A stretch of DNA of 64,000 nt from Tetraselmis striata (lineage: Eukaryota > Chlorophyta > Chlorodendrophyceae > Chlorodendrales > Chlorodendraceae): the NCBI GenBank assembly GCA_006384855.1, contig VCJN01002072.1, forward strand, positions 1 to 64,000, written 5' to 3'. Shown piece by piece: positions 47,266-58,021 of the stretch; position 1 is the first letter of the stretch, and every line of letters starts with the position of its first letter. The position numbers and the translations under genes are program-made. The notes under the pieces are model-generated. The model was given only the letters and a program-made list of their open reading frames with translations, did no database searches and was not told where the DNA came from.

Positions 47266-47985
47266 CACTGTGAGATTCAGATGTGACATACAGGTGACGA
47301 AGCACTACTACTAGCGACTATTATTTATCCGTGAAGGCTGCTGCTGGTGGCGGCACGTCCATCCAGTTACGTGCGAGTACATCCGGCGTTATTGCCGGCG
47401 GGCGATAAATCCTTTTTGTCATCATTCTGGTAGTCGTACCAGCCCGGTGAAGCGTACATGGCACTGACGTACAAGGTACAAGGTTGTCCGTGTAGTACCG
47501 GGTAGTACGCGATATATTTATTACGCCGGTACCGGGTATTAGTACCCGGTACCCGGTACCCGGGCACGATGGAGAGTGGTCCTGTGGATAACTACGACAA
47601 TTAGTACATGGGAGCGCAAATCTCAGCCGTACTTTTTGGCCAAAGTGGGGAATTTTGTGTACATTATAGCTAGTACTGCTGAACGGGCCTGCCAGCCGTC
47701 CGATCAAAGGTCATCAGATGGGCGGTTTGGCTGCCATGTTTTGCCAAAGAGTGCTCACGTTACATAAATATTCGCGAGGGGGAGGGCGGGGGCAGGCAGC
47801 GCTTTGCCGAAGAATGATTGAATTACAATATTCGCGACAGCTGCCATCGGGGAATGTGGCCCGGCGGGGGGGGTGGGGGGGCGGGCGGGCGTGGTCCCCC
47901 CGCCGCCCCCGCGCCCCCCCCCCCCCCCCCCCCCCCCCGCCGCTCCCGCCGGGGGAGTGAGGGGAGGGGGGTAAGGGGGCGGGGG

Positions 47986-48730
47986 CTACTGCTTGTTCTT
48001 GTTCTTGCGTGCCCGGGGGACCCTCCGCTTCGACGATCTCGCTGCCTCCGCCTCCGCCTCCGCCTCCGCCTCCGCCTCCGCCTCCGCCTCCGCCTGCGCC
48101 TGCGCCTCCGACTCCGCGACCGTCAGTTTCTTACCTCGGCGTTTCTTCACTGGCCTCTTCCGCTTCTGGTCATCCCTCAGTGTCTTCACCACCCCGGGAG
48201 GCTGTGCCGTCGACGACGCCGCCATGAGCTTCCTTACCTTCGCGTCGGGACGCCCCCTGTGCCCAGACACCCACAACAAGCCACAATCGTTTCGCCTTTA
48301 AGCGGCTGAGGATGCGGCCTCCTCGGCCACCACGAGTTGCGCCGCTGGCACTGTGGAAGCCTTGGCGTTGAGGTGGGCCTTACGGCGCTCCCGGACGAAC
48401 CTGCGCGCGGCACAAGTTAGCCACGAGTGGGTGCGTGCTAATGTGGAGGATGGAGTGTTTTGTTGCGCGCCCACCTTGTCACGCGTTTCCTCATGTCTTT
48501 CTCGTCCTCCTCGATGCCGGCGGCGCGGTCACGCGAGACAACAAGGCTCGCCGCCCACTTTTGCCCGGGGGGGCGAGGTCGGCCATGGCGCTGTGAGCGG
48601 TGAAGGGGGGGGGGGGGGGGGGGGGGGCGGCCGAGGTGGAGAAACTAACACCCAGTCGACGACCGCCTTCCGCAGCAGTCAACGACACATCGGAGGCGAG
48701 GAGCAGCGCGCCACTACTATTTATATGCAC
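47986..48730 (-). pseudogene. Lys/Glu-rich protein of the CACTA-like element, copy C
   Basis: This is the counterpart of 3837-4397 in copy A, with the same intron and the same ARKNKNKQ end. The Ala/Glu repeat near the C terminus is longer here. A TGG of copy A (Trp) is TAA here at 48298-48300 on the minus strand, a double G-to-A change that stops the frame under the standard code. The upstream part runs into the poly-C tract at 48604-48627. Confidence 0.55.
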
Positions 48731-49007
48731 GTATTGTCAAGAGCTAGTCGGTGCGGCATTGTGTCGGTGTAATTTCGCAATGTTTATTGTTGAAGTAGCA
48801 CGGCGTAATGGATACGGCGAGTGAATCCGGGATAATGTGTGCGACGAATGTGCGCGCGCATCGTTGTGCGGCGGTGTGCGGCGGTGTGCGGCGGTGTGCA
48901 CCGATGTTAATATAGTGTGAATATTATATCGGCCGTAGACGATCAGGTCTGGCAGCACCGCCCGTGCTTGTAAATAAGCGACAACGGATCTAGTCTCCCG
49001 CTAGTCT

Positions 49008-50150
49008 GTGCACCGCCAGTGCACTCCGCAAGCCTCGCCTCCATCCGCGTCGGAACCGGTAGTAAGTGTTGTTGTGTGCGCACATCGTGACAACATATTA
49101 CACGGTGGCAATTGCAATTATTAGCGGTGGATAATGTGAAGGCGTTTTCGAAATCGACAGAGAATGAGGCGGTGCTGGCGGAGTGCATTGGCGGTGCATA
49201 GAATAGCGTGTTGCTGGGGTTTTGGCTGCATCGGACGCCGTATTCCCACCCATCCGGCACGGAATGTCCGGTTTTTACACATTTGTGTGTTAATAAAGTG
49301 TGAATATTACGCGTCTTTTACGCCGGGTGGATGGGCATCCGGCGTCCGATGCACCCCAATTATTTGCAGCACGCTACTCTACGCACCCCCAACGCACTCC
49401 GCAAGCCTCGCCTCCATCCGCGTCGGAACCGGTAGTAAGTGTTGTTGTGTGCGCACATCGTGACAACATATTACACGGTGGCAATTGCAATTAGCGGTGG
49501 ATAATGTGAAGGCGTTTTCGAAATCGACAGAGAATGAGGCGGTGCTGGCGGAGTGCATTGGCGGTGCATAGAATAGCGTGTCCCTGGGGTTTTGGCTGCA
49601 TCGGACGCCGTATTCCCAACCATCCGGCACGGAATGTCCGGTTTTCACACATTTGTGTGTTAATAAAGTGTGAATATTACGCGTCTTTTACGCCGGGTGG
49701 ATGGGCATCCGGCGTCCGATGCACCCCAATTATTTGCAGCACGCTACTCTACGCACCCCCAACGCACTCCGCAAGCCTCGCCTCCATCCGCGTCGGAACC
49801 GGTAGTAAGTGTTGTTGTGTGCGCACATCGTGACAACATATTACACGGTGGCAATTGCAATTAGCGGTGGATAATGTGAAGGCGTTTTCGAAATCGACAG
49901 AGAATGAGGCGGTGCTGGCGGAGTGCATTGGCGGTGCATAGAATAGCGTGTCCCTGGGGTTTTGGCTGCATCGGACGCCGTATTCCCACCCATCCGGCAC
50001 GGAATGTCCGGTTTTCACACATTTGCGTGTGAATATATATAGTGTGAATATTACGTAGGCGTCTTTTACGCTAGGTGGATGGGCATCCGGCGTCCGATGC
50101 ACCCCGAATCTCACCAACACGCTACTCTACGCACCCCCAACGCACTCCGC
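49008..50150 (-). repeat. Tandem array, about 368-bp unit, three copies (copy C)
   Basis: This is the inverse of the array at 2263-3380. The block 'acggaatgtccggtttt' lies at about 49259, 49629 and 49999, roughly 370 bases apart. Small indels distinguish units. Confidence 0.85.
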
Positions 50151-50950
50151 CAGCCCCGCCTCTTTCCGCGCAGGTCCTACGTTCCATTGTATGTATATAC
50201 ATACGTACATGTACTGCTCCGAAACCAGCCCAAACTTAATGAGTGCACAAGTGTAAATGGGGGGGGGGGGGGGGGGTGTGTGGCGGCGGGGCATCCACTC
50301 ACACATACCCCGGCGATGCATGACAGATAATACATGCCGTGGCGGGTCGGCGGGCCGACCCGGCGGGGGGGGGGGGGGGGGGGGGGGGGGGGCGTCTATT
50401 CAACTACACGTGCGACAGTGTCGTTTCGTGGAGCAGTATATGTGCCCGGCCTCATTTATACCGCCCCCTACCTGCGCTGCATGGTCCACCCCTACGAATT
50501 ACTTAGCACAAACCGCCATTACTTAATAGGAACCTAGCACAGCCAGGCTTATATGCCCGCTTTGCCGATCAACTTCTACGCACTTTCCGTCCCTTAACCG
50601 CCGGACATGGGGGTTAAGCCGCCAGCCTCGGCAGTTGCTTAGCCAGACTTGGCATCCCGTACCGTGTCCATGGCTTCGCAGCTCTGCCGCCGGCACACGC
50701 CGAGTCCGGCGCTTGCTGCCGCGGGGTTGCGCACGCATGCACGCACGGTAATACGCCGCCGACGCCGCCACGCTTATTTCCACCACCTTCGCCAGCCGCA
50801 GCTTCGCACGCCTTTCCGCCGACATACGAAACGCACGAATCCCCCCCCCCCCCCGTCCCCGCGTCATGTATATTATATTCGAGGCGACTATGCGGGGCGC
50901 AGCACACGCCGCGGCTTGGGTCGGCGGAGCGGCAGGCGGCGGGAGCCCTA

Positions 50951-51757
50951 ATGGCCGGGCAGTATCCACACCCACACAGGCACCGCCGCTCACCTCCGAC
51001 GCGGATGAACCGCCTCCCAAAGGAAACATGCCGGTTGGTGGTAATCCCAGCAGGCGTGGGGTGCCGGCGCCGGTACTGGTGCGACGGAGCTGTCGCGTCA
51101 GGAACCGCACCGCATGTGGAGCAACACATGGCGGTGCCGGCCCCACCTATGTCTAGGGCCACCTCCTCACAACACCCCGCCACGACGGCGTCGGCCACCG
51201 CCGACGGCGCCGTTGCGGGGGGGGACGCCCTGCCAGGCGACGATGATGCGCCTGGTGCGCCGCGTCAGGAGGCGGAGGAGGCCGTGGTCGAGGCGACTGA
51301 TCGGGCTGAGGGGGTTGTCGAGGCGAGCGAGGCTGCGCTCGCGCCACCCGCCCCGCAGCCACCTGCGGGACATGCCGACTTGCTCGTCGCCATGTTGACC
51401 GGAGCACTACGAGCAGTGGCGGGAGGCGGCCACATGCACTATCATGTGCGTGTCCTGGCCGGACGCCCGTCATGCGTGGACTGCGGCCAACGGACGGACT
51501 GGGAGTGTTGTTGCGACGGCACCCCGGCTTTGTGCGGCCCCAAGTACCCATGCATGGCGACCCATCAGCGGGCAGTCCTCTGCCCGACCACGGCCACGGT
51601 GAGGGCGGAGTTCCGCCATGTCAGGGACGCGTTCCACGACGCGACTCGCGCCGCCGTGTGTGAGGCTTCCGAGAAGGCACGCGCGGCTGGTAGGGTGCGC
51701 AGGGTGAGGCGGCGGACGGCCCAGGAGCTGAAGGAGAGCGAGACATGCCGTCAGTGA
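50951..51757 (+). CDS. Cys-rich domain protein of the CACTA-like element, copy C (up to 268 aa)
   Basis: The frame is intact here from ATG 50951 to TGA 51755-51757. The first about 80 residues are low-complexity and may not be translated. The core reads LLVAMLTGALRAVAGGGHMH, HVRVLAGRPSCVDCGQRTDW, ECCCDGTPALCGPKYPCMAT, HQRAVLCPTTATVRAEFRHV and a basic tail ending KESETCRQ. The pattern CxxC...WxCxC...LC...C...H suggests a cross-brace zinc domain, similar in spacing to the C-terminal domain of piggyBac-like transposases and their domesticated relatives. In a CACTA element it might be a second, DNA-binding protein. It runs opposite to the putative transposase. Confidence 0.5.
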   Translation: MAGQYPHPHRHRRSPPTRMNRLPKETCRLVVIPAGVGCRRRYWCDGAVASGTAPHVEQHMAVPAPPMSRATSSQHPATTASATADGAVAGGDALPGDDDAPGAPRQEAEEAVVEATDRAEGVVEASEAALAPPAPQPPAGHADLLVAMLTGALRAVAGGGHMHYHVRVLAGRPSCVDCGQRTDWECCCDGTPALCGPKYPCMATHQRAVLCPTTATVRAEFRHVRDAFHDATRAAVCEASEKARAAGRVRRVRRRTAQELKESETCRQ

Positions 51758-52263
51758 GGTCGGGCGCAATGTCATTGGGTGGGGCACACGGACGTGTAAC
51801 ACTTGCACTTTGCGCGTACTGCTGGGTTACATCCAAGCGGTGTCACACTATGCAACCGGAAAGGCTGCGTTGCTACTGCAAACGATGCTACGCCTCACTC
51901 GGTAGCAACCGCTGCCCCGCCTATCCCACAGCCGCTGCCCCCCCCCCCCCCCCCCCCCCCCCGCGCGCGGGATCCCCGCCATCAGCAGCTTGCACTTGCA
52001 CTTTGCGCGTACTGCTGGGTTACATCCAGGCGGCGTCACACCGGAAAGGCTGCGTTGCTACTGCAAACGATGCTACGCCTCACGCGGTAGCAACCGCTGC
52101 CCCGCCCATCCCACTCGGGATGCTGAGAGCAGCTAAAGGGCACCGGGGGCGGGGCAAGAGGGAGCAGGGCCAATGATTGTGGAAGAGCGGGGACCCGCTT
52201 GCATGCCATCGTATTATATCTTGCACAATATCTGTTGCTGCACTCATATCTCACGTCACTAGC

Positions 52264-52713
52264 TTAGCTATAGTGATTCCCCCCCCCCCCCCCCCCCCCC
52301 CCGCACCGCGTACGCACAAGCCTGGGTATACGCATCAACTGCCCGCCGGGATGAGAAACTGGTATTGGTAGTGTGTCTGTGGGGTGGAGGGGGGGCAAAA
52401 GAGCTGCCAATTGCTGCCAAGCTGGTGCGTTACATTGGGGCAGGCGCTGGGCAGACAATTGGGGCTCGCTTCAGAGCATTGTCTAGTGCCTATGCGGCTG
52501 CGCCGCCTCCGCCGCATGCAGACTCTCCGGGCTCACCAGCACCGCCACCTCAGTCATGCGGCCCTGCATCCCGCAGCCCGCCGCCGCCAGCCAGATCAGA
52601 GGTATCCAGAAGCCAGTGCTGGGGTTGTTGCGGCATGACCGCATAGTTTTCAGCGGCTGCCGTCCACAACTTGTAATGCATCCCTTTCCGCCGATTCCGC
52701 TGTATGCGCTGTC
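52264..52713. other. Spacer inside copy C with a poly-C tract
   Basis: The tract at 52279-52302 marks the point that corresponds to the left window edge in copy A. The sequence to the right is present only in copy C within this window. Confidence 0.5.
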
Positions 52714-53690
52714 TTGGCGCCGCGCTGCCCCGGCCGCCGCGCCTTGGCGCCGCGCTGCCCCGGCCGCCGCGCGTTGGCGCCGCGCTGCCCCGGCCGCCGC
52801 GCCTTGGCGCCGCGCTGCCCCGGCCGCCGCGCCTTGGCGCCGCGCTGCCCCGGCCGCCGCGCCTTGGCGCCGCGCTGCCCCGGCCGCCGCGCGTTGGCGC
52901 CGCGCTGCCCCGGCCGCCGCGCCTTGGCGCCGCGCTGCCCCGGCCGCCGCGCGTTGGCGCCGCGCTGCCCCGGCCGCCGCGCCTTGGCGCCGCGCTGCCC
53001 CGGCCGCCGCGCCTTGGCGCCGCGCTGCCCCGGCCGCCGCGCCTTGGCGCCGCGCTGCCCCGGCCGCCGCGCCTTGGCGCCGCGCTGCCCCGGCCGCCGC
53101 GCCTTGGCGCCGCGCTGCCCCGGCCGCCGCGCCTTGGCGCCGCGCTGCCCCGGCCGCCGCGCCTTGGCGCCGCGCTGCCCCGGCCGCCGCGCCTTGGCGC
53201 CGCGCTGCCCCGGCCGCCGCGCCTTGGCGCCGCGCTGCCCCGGCCGCCGCGCCTTGGCGCCGCGCTGCCCCGGCCGCCGCGCCTTGGCGCCGCGCTGCCC
53301 CGGCCGCCGCGCCTTGGCGCCGCGCTGCCCCGGCCGCCGCGCCTTGGCGCCGCGCTGCCCCGGCCGCCGCGCCTTGGCGCCGCGCTGCCCCGGCCGCCGC
53401 GCCTTGGCGCCGCGCTGCCCCGGCCGCCGCGCCTTGGCGCCGCGCTGCCCCGGCCGCCGCGCCTTGGCGCCGCGCTGCCCCGGCCGCCGCGCCTTGGCGC
53501 CGCGCTGCCCCGGCCGCCGCGCCTTGGCGCCGCGCTGCCCGGCCGCCGCGCCTTGGCGCCGCGCTGCCCCGGCCGCCGCGCCTTGGCGCCGCGCTGCCCC
53601 GGCCGCCGCGCCTTGGCGCCGCGCTGCCCCGGCCGCCGCGCCTTGGCGCCGCGCTGCCCCGGCCGCCGCGCCTTGGCGCCGCGCTGGGTA
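52714..53690 (-). repeat. 30-bp GC-rich minisatellite, about 32 units
   Basis: The unit CTTGGCGCCGCGCTGCCCCG plus GCCGCCGCGC is repeated head to tail with almost no variation. A few early units have CGTTGG instead of CCTTGG, and one unit near 53541 lacks a C, which shifts the frame. Because 30 is a multiple of three, several frames stay open; on the minus strand it encodes a GAKARRPGQR decapeptide. It lies directly downstream of the transposase-like exon and may be transcribed with it. Confidence 0.9.
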
Positions 53691-53699
53691 TCGAGTCCT

Positions 53700-55335
53700 C
53701 CCCTCCCTAGTGAGCGCGTCCACCTGCGCCTTGCGCTCGGGGCCGTCCTCCTCCGTCACCACATTCTGCAACCCCCACCGCGTGACGAACCACGCAGCTC
53801 CTTGCATGCGCTTGTACATGTGCCCAAGCACCGCCAGTCGTGACACCGAACGCACCACCGCTGGGGACGCGAGCTCCTTCTCGGGCATGATCGCCTTCAC
53901 CCGGGCCTCCTCGAGGAGCGGACCGGCGTTAAGAATGGAAAACGTTTCCATGTGGTGCAAGCAGTCCTCCATGACCCAGCCGGGCTGCACCGTCACCTTG
54001 CCTGACCCTGCAGTCATGGAGGGGAATGCCGTCACGCCCACGCCCACGCCCACGCCCGGGGGGGGGGGGGGGGGGGGGAGGGGTTTACCTTTCGATTCTT
54101 GGACACTGCAAACGAAGGGCGCAACCCGCGTTCAAAGTTGCTGGGTATCGGGACTAAAGCCTGGCGCCGGTCTTCCTGCTTCATAGCTCGGAATCCAATG
54201 TGGCCCTGCACGGTGACAAATTTCCTCCAGAAGTCCCTTCCCAAGCCAAAAAAAAACAGGTGGAACGGCGCGAGGGGGAAGAGGTTGACCATGCTGACAT
54301 AGCCCCGGACCACATGCACATGGCACACGCCATGGCAGCCAGTGTTCTGCTTGGCCTCCGCCAGCCGGGTTGTGTTGACCGCACGCCGGGCAAGGTGCGT
54401 GATTCACTGGACAAGTCATCGCCTTCATGGACGGTTACCAAGCGAGCCTCCCCGTCCGCATCCACAGGGGGGTGCTCCTGGGCAGCCGTCATAGCCTCCA
54501 CAACCTGCCACGCCGACCGGGCGGGTGCGTGTGATTCCATACAACCGCAGTTGAGTGGTGCCACCAGCACGCAGGCCGGGCCCACTCACCTCTGAACGCA
54601 GAAGGCCCACAATGCCCCCGTCCTCGAAAACAGCGCGCCACTGGGTCGCCCCGCCGTAGTCCTCCAACACCCACTCGGTAACGACGCCGGTTATCACGCC
54701 GTAGTGCCATACTCCCCGGAACTTCTTGGCGATGACCTTCATGTAGAAGTCGCCGGGATCGCTTTTCCATATCACGCCCTCATCGCGGGTTCCACGCCCG
54801 CCGGCGGCCACGCAGGCGCGTCGATGCCCATACCGTCTTCGCCAACGGAGTCCTCCCCCACGCCCACCACATCGTCCACCTTCGAGCCGCCGTCGTCCGA
54901 GACCGGCGCCGGCGGGCTGTTTCCGACGGCTGCAGCTACTCCTGCTGCCGCCCCTGTTGTTGTTGCTGCTGCTGCTGCCGCCCCTGCTGCTGCTGCTTGT
55001 GATAAGGCGGCCTTGCGGCGCAACTTTGCCGCACGCTTCAACGAGTGGCTACAGTTCGGGAATTTTAGGAAGTGCCGCTCTCGCGCCATCTTATCACAAG
55101 TGCCCGTCACGTTGCCCCGGCAGTGCTTGCATGAGTACACGCCATCCTTCGACACACTCGCTATCCATCCCTTCGCCGGCATGCCTGCTGCCGCGCGCGG
55201 GGGGGGGGGGGGGGGGGTTGAGAGTTGGGGTGGATGTAACCCACCACCGGCACGCAACACAGATGCGAGTGCGCGGCTGTCCGCGCTTGATTCAACGGTG
55301 AGCGGCGGTGACCGTGAGGCGACCCCATACTTCAT
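53700..55335 (-). pseudogene. CACTA transposase-like gene with zinc finger and Tudor-like segment
   Basis: From 55335 down: a Cys/His finger (GVYSCKHCRGNVTGTCDKMA, RERHFLKFPNC, about 55150-55060), an Ala-rich linker, an acidic part (GEDSVGEDGMG), then after one frameshift DFYMKVIAKKFRGVWHYGVI and ATQWRAVFEDGGIVGLLRSE (54750-54590, Tudor/PTM-like), GAG|GTGAGT donor. Further on HVHVVRGYVSMVNLFPLAPF, FGLGRDFWRKFVTVQGHIGF and SNFERGLRPSFAVSKNRK (54328-54089, GTAAAC donor), then GKVTVQPGWVMEDCLHHMET and VVRSVSRLAVLGHMYKRMQG (54007-53750), and the minisatellite. The HVVRGYV block is where CACTA transposases carry a conserved D..H motif; the D is not visible here. Core catalytic residues cannot be assigned. 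Confidence 0.45.
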
Positions 55336-55783
55336 GCGCGTGCTGGGGCGTTACACAATCATCAGCAGTTAGGGCGGCTGCATTAGAACGCGCACCTACG
55401 AACACCACCTACCGCCTACCACCTACCGTACCACCTACATCCGCCCACACCTCCGCCCGTCGTGCCGCACATCGCCGCACACCGCGGGGTCAGCGGTCAG
55501 CGATGTGCGGTGAGCGATGTGCGGCGATGTGCAATGAGTGCGTACATCCGCCTGTACTTAGCCCGGGTGCTCCGCGTCGGCGGGCGACACGCGAGCCCGC
55601 GTGCGCATATCAATTTGATGAAATTATGGAAACGAGAAATTCATATAGTACTTTACAGGTCGCGCGCGATAGTCGTCGCTACTGGGTATGAAATCCACGT
55701 CCCTCGTCCGTCCCGTATCGTCCCCGTATGTCGTCGTTCGTCACCAGTAGGGCACATTTACGTCACATCTGAATCTCACAGTG

Positions 55784-55786
55784 TCG
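55784..55786 (+). repeat. Target-site duplication TCG, right
   Basis: It matches 47263-47265 at the other end of the CACTA-like element. Confidence 0.8.
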
Positions 55787-56880
55787 TCACCCCCTCGGAC
55801 ATCACCACCTCGGAAAGAATCCACATGCTGGAATTCATGTGGGGAACACACTCAAGCCGAATGAGACGCAAAGGCCAGCCGTCCTTCACATGCGGGAAAT
55901 GCGGACAGCACCTCAACAACGGCCACATGGAAGGCAATTGACCCTCAATGGCCGGCCTAAAGACAGACCGACACAATAGCACGCTTAAACTCCTCCTCAA
56001 CGAGCTGGAAGTCCTGAACGGCGGTCGCTGGCACGTACTATCCACGGACGCGAGCAACAAACCTGTGGCTGATTTCTCCTCCCCCAACAGAGACACCATG
56101 ATCTCCGACCTAACCGACAGAATCACACACACAGTCCCGTGCATCAGCATCCCCGATCGCCTAAAGGACGCCCAAGAAGGGGCAACCGAAGGTCCCACCG
56201 CCGCCCAAGCACCCACCCTGCTCCCCACGACCATGCTACCCCCTCACCTCCGCCCTAAACACTGCAAGCCGGACACAGTACGCATCGTCGGATTTGATTG
56301 GGACCCGGCCACCGAAACAATATCTCCCAGCACTGATCCCAGAGCATTCCAGAAAATACAGATAATCGAATTCAAATATTGTACTGATCTCAATCATGCC
56401 ACCGTGCACGCTCTCATCCGCGGAAAATACCAACACATGGTGAGCGCCTTGCTACGTCAACAAGGCTGGCAGTGTCCGATTGAAATCATTCCCGTAACCC
56501 TCAGCCGCAGCGGCACCATGCACAAACTGACACTAGAAGCCGTCCATAGCCTCACGGTCCCCCGCCCCATGAAGCAACCCCCGGACAAACCCCATCCGCC
56601 TCCTAGCGCCGCTGCAATCCGCCTCTGTAGGAAATTCCAACGACACTCCATCGGATGGCTACATACTCTCCTCCGCATATCCCGACAGTCCCTCAAACCT
56701 GCCATGTCCAACCCCAATACCTCCCACAAACCCCGCACGCACACCCACCGTTACATATACGCTTCCGCAGACCACCGTACACGACACCCCCGCCACGGCA
56801 GGGGGACAATACCAAGCGGCATGGAGGGAAGAGGGGCGCGGGCGACAAGGAGGAAGGCCGGAAACCTGCATCCGTAATCC
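55787..56880 (+). pseudogene. LINE 3' part: zinc knuckle and restriction-endonuclease-like domain
   Basis: The frame starts PSDITTSERIHMLEFMWGTH and has a CGKCGQHLNNGHMEGN knuckle whose last Cys position is TGA (55939-55941), then LKTDRHNSTLKLLLNELEVL. The long frame 55948-56877 has KPDTVRIVGFDWDPATETIS and QKIQIIEFKYCTDLNHATVH followed by KYQHMVSALLRQQGWQCPIE and SRSGTMHKLTLEAVHSLTVP. D...(E)xK in IIEFKYC fits a PD-(D/E)XK nuclease as found C-terminal in several algal and protist retroelements. It continues the LINE at 44160-47265 across the inserted CACTA-like element. Confidence 0.65.
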
Positions 56881-56889
56881 CTAGGGTTC

Positions 56890-57591
56890 CCACAACGGTT
56901 GGATAAAGCAGGGCCTAAAAGCAACTCGGCTTGGGCAGTGGAGAGCAACAAATCATCATGTTGTAAATCAATTTCAATTTCCATCCACGACCACCCGGCC
57001 GCGGGAACCTTCGTGGCGTCATCGCCTGGCATCGTTATGCAAAGCGCGAGCTTTGGCTCCGCCACCGTTGCGGTCATCTAGGTTGTCGATGCCAGATGAT
57101 GAGCGTACCCCGGTTCCAGTGAGGAGTTCATCGTTAGTACGGTGATGCTATACCCTTTTGGACTATACCGCCGTGTCTGATCCGGAGCCGTCCCCGTTCT
57201 CGGGGAGCACGCCTTTGGACTCGTTTGCACTGTACAAAGTCATGTGATCATATAACTAAGAGCGCACGTACCCCCTTCTCCGGCCGCACCGTTGAAATAC
57301 AATGTATTAATGCATTGCGTTCCGAAGGTGGAGCCAGTGGAGCAGAACAACTTACCATATATCATCAGCGGGCGCCGTCGTTATGCTCCCCAACGGCAAG
57401 ATGGCAGACTTGTTACCCGCAACATCGAGCTCCTCCACCCTGAACCAATAATGCGTCCCGGGGCTAAGGCCGCCCTTCAGCAGGTTGGCGGTGTCGCTCG
57501 TCGACCCGACGGTGCATGGCGAGGTGAAATCGTCGAAGATGGTGTTGACCGTGTTGTGGTAGAGCCGCACTTCGCAGATCCCGGACGCCAT
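56890..57591 (-). pseudogene. Truncated gene with fibronectin-III-like segment
   Basis: Exon 57591-57356 starts MASGICEVRLYHNTVNTIFD and contains GGLSPGTHYWFRVEELDVAG and NKSAILPLGSITTAPADDI, the typical G-strand/F-strand pattern of a fibronectin type III or similar beta-sandwich domain. A perfect GTAAGT donor follows. A second exon near 57077-56890 reads TATVAEPKLALCITMPGDDA and SWMEIEIDLQHDDLLLSTAQ, then is cut by the end of the LINE. It could be a viral structural protein or a host surface protein; the neighbouring ATPase favours a virus-like origin but does not prove it. Confidence 0.45.
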
Positions 57592-58021
57592 TATATGTTT
57601 CGTGAGATCAAATATCAATGCAATGATGGTGAGTTAGCTTGTCAAAACCCTCCAAGCGATCGGGGTAGCGAGCTACCTGGCGACGGCCTAGAAATACCGC
57701 AAAAGCATGTTGACGCAAAGGGGAAACACCAAAAAAGAAAGGCGGACTACCTCCAACAAGCAAAGGCGGAGCTTTAGCAATTCAGGGTGGGGCTTCAAAC
57801 AACGCAGCGGGAGAGCACCAACATGTGGCAGCATGGGCTTCTGAAATGCCTCAAGTTGGCTGAAGCACTATAGACGAGTTTCTCGAGCCCGAGTGTTTCA
57901 AAAGCGGGCGTGGAAGAAGGCCGAGGAGACGCCCGCGGAACCCACTCCCCCGCCTTGCAAGCAAGTGAACGAGCCGGCACCGCGGTATGAAGAGCGAGCT
58001 GACGTTTATGGCTCGGTGATA
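57592..58021. other. Decayed coding stretch before the ATPase
   Basis: Short pieces on the plus strand look coding: WKKAEETPAEPTPPPCKQVN and RYEERADVYG (about 57908-58015), the latter leading by one frameshift into the ATPase start. No domain is recognised. Confidence 0.35.

Larger units (their letters stand above)
47266..55783 (-). mobile_element. Complete CACTA-like DNA transposon, copy C (8518 bp)
   Basis: The left end CACTGTGAGATTCAGATGTG is exactly inverted at the right end (55764-55783). The element is flanked by TCG on both sides. CACTG/CACTA ends with a 3-bp target duplication define the EnSpm/CACTA superfamily. It sits inside a LINE, and removing it with one TCG leaves the LINE frame open. 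Contents left to right: Lys-rich gene end (minus), three-unit 368-bp array, Cys-rich frame (plus), 30-bp minisatellite and transposase-like exons with zinc finger and Tudor-like segment (minus). Poly-G/C tracts are frequent. The strand given is that of the putative transposase. Confidence 0.85.

Noticed and set aside
1..52316. A single giant element with 5 kb terminal inverted repeats
   Set aside because: The repeat arms end internally at transposon termini that are also found at 7539 and 55783, and the right arm is part of a complete element with its own target duplication.
52556..54186. Very long frames (380-490 codons) over the 30-bp minisatellite on both strands
   Set aside because: The unit is a multiple of three, so every frame without a stop in one unit stays open. 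Only the minus-strand link to transposase-like sequence has any support.
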